A stretch of 6,661 nt of DNA, from positions 1 to 6,661 of the forward strand of contig JAITOS010000163.1 of NCBI GenBank assembly GCA_031289815.1, in the 5' to 3' direction. Positions 5,912 to 6,661 of this stretch are shown in pieces. This DNA comes from Peptococcaceae bacterium (GTDB lineage: Bacteria; Bacillota; Desulfitobacteriia; Desulfitobacteriales; Desulfitobacteriaceae). The notes beneath the pieces were generated by a model that saw only the letters and a list, made by a program, of their open reading frames with translations, had not been told where the DNA came from and ran no database searches. Made by a program: the position numbers and the translations under genes. Every line of letters begins with the position of its first letter. Positions within the stretch are counted from its first letter, which is position 1.

Positions 5912-6112
5912 TTATTGTACCATACCGTTAGAATTGACCATAGAAGATATGCTGGGAATCCATTGATGGTAATCGTTGCAAATGGTCTGAGCGATCGCTT
6001 TTCCCTGATGGTCGCCGCTGACTTGCGAGACTTGGCAGCAAACTTTATCGGTTGACTCAAGCAGCTTGGCTACATCCTCAAGATAAAGAAGCTCTTTGGT
6101 TGATAAATTCAT
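5912..6112 (-). CDS. Small helical protein, probable coat-associated partner of the CotF-like protein
   Basis: This is a 66-residue protein beginning MNLSTKELLYLEDVAKLLES. I chose the ATG at 6112 because AAAGGAGG lies 7 nt upstream. A longer frame reaching 6451 includes low-complexity residues without support and would run through this ribosome binding site. The N-terminal pattern (S/T-x-KELLYLED) resembles the short CotF-like or ferritin-like proteins common in Clostridia and Negativicutes, but the second half diverges and lacks the GWY signature. Three cysteines are present (25, 26 and 45). Its TAA (5912-5914) overlaps the ribosome binding site of the next gene. A role in the spore coat is inferred mainly from this linkage. 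I could not find a convincing sporulation sigma-factor promoter upstream. Confidence 0.75.
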   Translation of the reverse strand: MNLSTKELLYLEDVAKLLESTDKVCCQVSQVSGDHQGKAIAQTICNDYHQWIPSISSMVNSNGMVQ

Positions 6113-6298
6113 ATTCACGCCTCCTTTATTGGGTACAGAGCTAGGATGTGATATCTCAGGGATAAATATGCAAACCATAAAATACCAAAAAAATGAGGCG
6201 TGCCTACACAGGAAGCCGGGGATTACTGGAGATAATAAAGAGAGGGCCGGAAGAAAGCCGGAAACGAGCGGAATCGGGAAGAATGGAGAGACGAAAAG
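6113..6298. other. Divergent intergenic region between the coat operon and the TOPRIM gene
   Basis: This 186-base region must hold the promoters of both divergent units. On the minus strand a CATATTTAT motif (complement of about 6162-6170) loosely recalls the -10 of sporulation sigma factors, but no matching -35 stands at the right distance. On the plus strand TAAAAT (6178-6183) could be a -10, without a good -35. The right part is purine-rich, with the repeat GCCGGAA at 6246-6252 and 6257-6263. I do not assign any promoter here. Confidence 0.4.
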
Positions 6299-6661
6299 AT
6301 GGAAAAAGCGGAAGCGAAAAACGGCGAAGGGATCGGCAGCGACCGGCGCAAAATCATCATTGTGGAAGGAACCTCTGACCGGGACAGGCTTTTGGCCATT
6401 CTTGCCGAAGAAGTGACTATCCTCTGCACGAACGGAACCTTGAGCTATCAAGAGCGGGAAAGGTTAGCCGGCGGCTTGGACGCGGATGAGATCTATGTGC
6501 TGACCGACGCGGACGAAGCGGGAAATACCTTGCGGCGGCAGCTCAGGACGGAGATACCCCAGGCGCGCCACCTGTACACGCGGAAGCTCTACCGGGAGAT
6601 CGCTACTACGCCCAGCGAATACTTGGCGACCATCCTGAATAAAGCGCATTTTGCGGTCAAA
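6299..6661 (+). CDS. Stand-alone TOPRIM-domain protein, YusF-like, partial (3' end beyond right edge)
   Basis: The open frame gives 121 residues up to the window edge without a stop. GGAGA (6285-6289) lies 9 nt before the ATG at 6299, and no other in-frame start follows the upstream stop at 6236-6238. TOPRIM hallmarks are IIIVEGTSD (19-27, with the catalytic-type Glu23) and VLTDADEAG (67-75, the DxD motif Asp70/Asp72). TNGT (44-47) and HLYTRKLYREIATTPSEYLA (91-110) fit the small YusF-like TOPRIM proteins of Bacillota. Ribonuclease M5 (RnmV) is the main alternative, but it usually has a DPD-type motif and a different C-terminal half. The biochemical function of the YusF group is not something I can state from the sequence; a metal-dependent nucleic-acid reaction is the family expectation. 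About 17 mostly charged residues precede the domain. The gene diverges from the coat operon. Confidence 0.85.
   Translation, partial: MEKAEAKNGEGIGSDRRKIIIVEGTSDRDRLLAILAEEVTILCTNGTLSYQERERLAGGLDADEIYVLTDADEAGNTLRRQLRTEIPQARHLYTRKLYREIATTPSEYLATILNKAHFAVK

Noticed and set aside
6162..6170. Sporulation sigma-factor -10 (CATATTTAT on the minus strand) for the coat operon
   Set aside because: It does not fully match the SigE, SigG or SigK -10 consensus and no -35 lies at proper spacing.
6096..6416. 106-codon plus-strand frame overlapping the TOPRIM start
   Set aside because: It is lysine/arginine-rich with no domain, overlaps the coat gene start, and is out of frame with the clear TOPRIM motifs.
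6113..6451. N-terminal extension of the small coat gene to 179 residues
   Set aside because: The extension crosses a strong ribosome binding site and the divergent TOPRIM gene, and its sequence is low-complexity; the ATG at 6112 is well supported.

Overview
The window reads as chromosomal DNA of an endospore-forming member of the Bacillota. The direct evidence is a CotF-like spore coat gene with a small companion gene, strong AGGAGG-type ribosome binding sites, sigma-A style promoters, and an aspartokinase with an internal start like that of Bacillus subtilis LysC. GC content looks moderate to high by eye, about half or a little more in the housekeeping genes. A spore-forming Negativicutes (Sporomusa-like) host is a plausible guess, but nothing here proves it.

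Layout, left to right. Bases 1-779 (minus strand) hold the first 259 codons of a tyrosine-recombinase integrase that runs off the left edge. This is probably the right-hand end of an integrated element lying mostly outside the window. Bases 780-1117 carry no gene. They hold a tandem TACCCCTT repeat (possible integrase arm sites), a candidate promoter, a strong imperfect hairpin and a small palindrome; the element/chromosome junction should lie here. Next come a consensus sigma-A promoter (1118-1145) and lysC (1208-2416), which contains a well-placed internal start for a separate ACT-domain beta subunit. A membrane-anchored calcineurin-like metallophosphoesterase (2476-3624) follows 59 bases later with no visible terminator between, so the two may be co-transcribed.

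On the minus strand, htpG (Hsp90; 5469-3625) converges on the phosphoesterase gene. The two stop codons are directly adjacent, with no intergenic base. htpG has its own TTGACT-N17-TATAAT promoter, whose -35 box overlaps the U-tract of the terminator that ends the upstream two-gene spore-coat operon (6112-5615). Diverging from that operon on the plus strand is the start of a small stand-alone TOPRIM protein (6299 onward), cut by the right edge.

These are mostly well-known gene families. I see no CRISPR array, defence operon, toxin-antitoxin pair or clearly new system. The points most worth checking are the integrase-lysC junction, the two-product lysC, the zero-gap convergent pair, the membrane phosphoesterase and the compact coat-operon terminator/htpG promoter. 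The ends of the integrase and TOPRIM genes, and the rest of the mobile element, are not visible.
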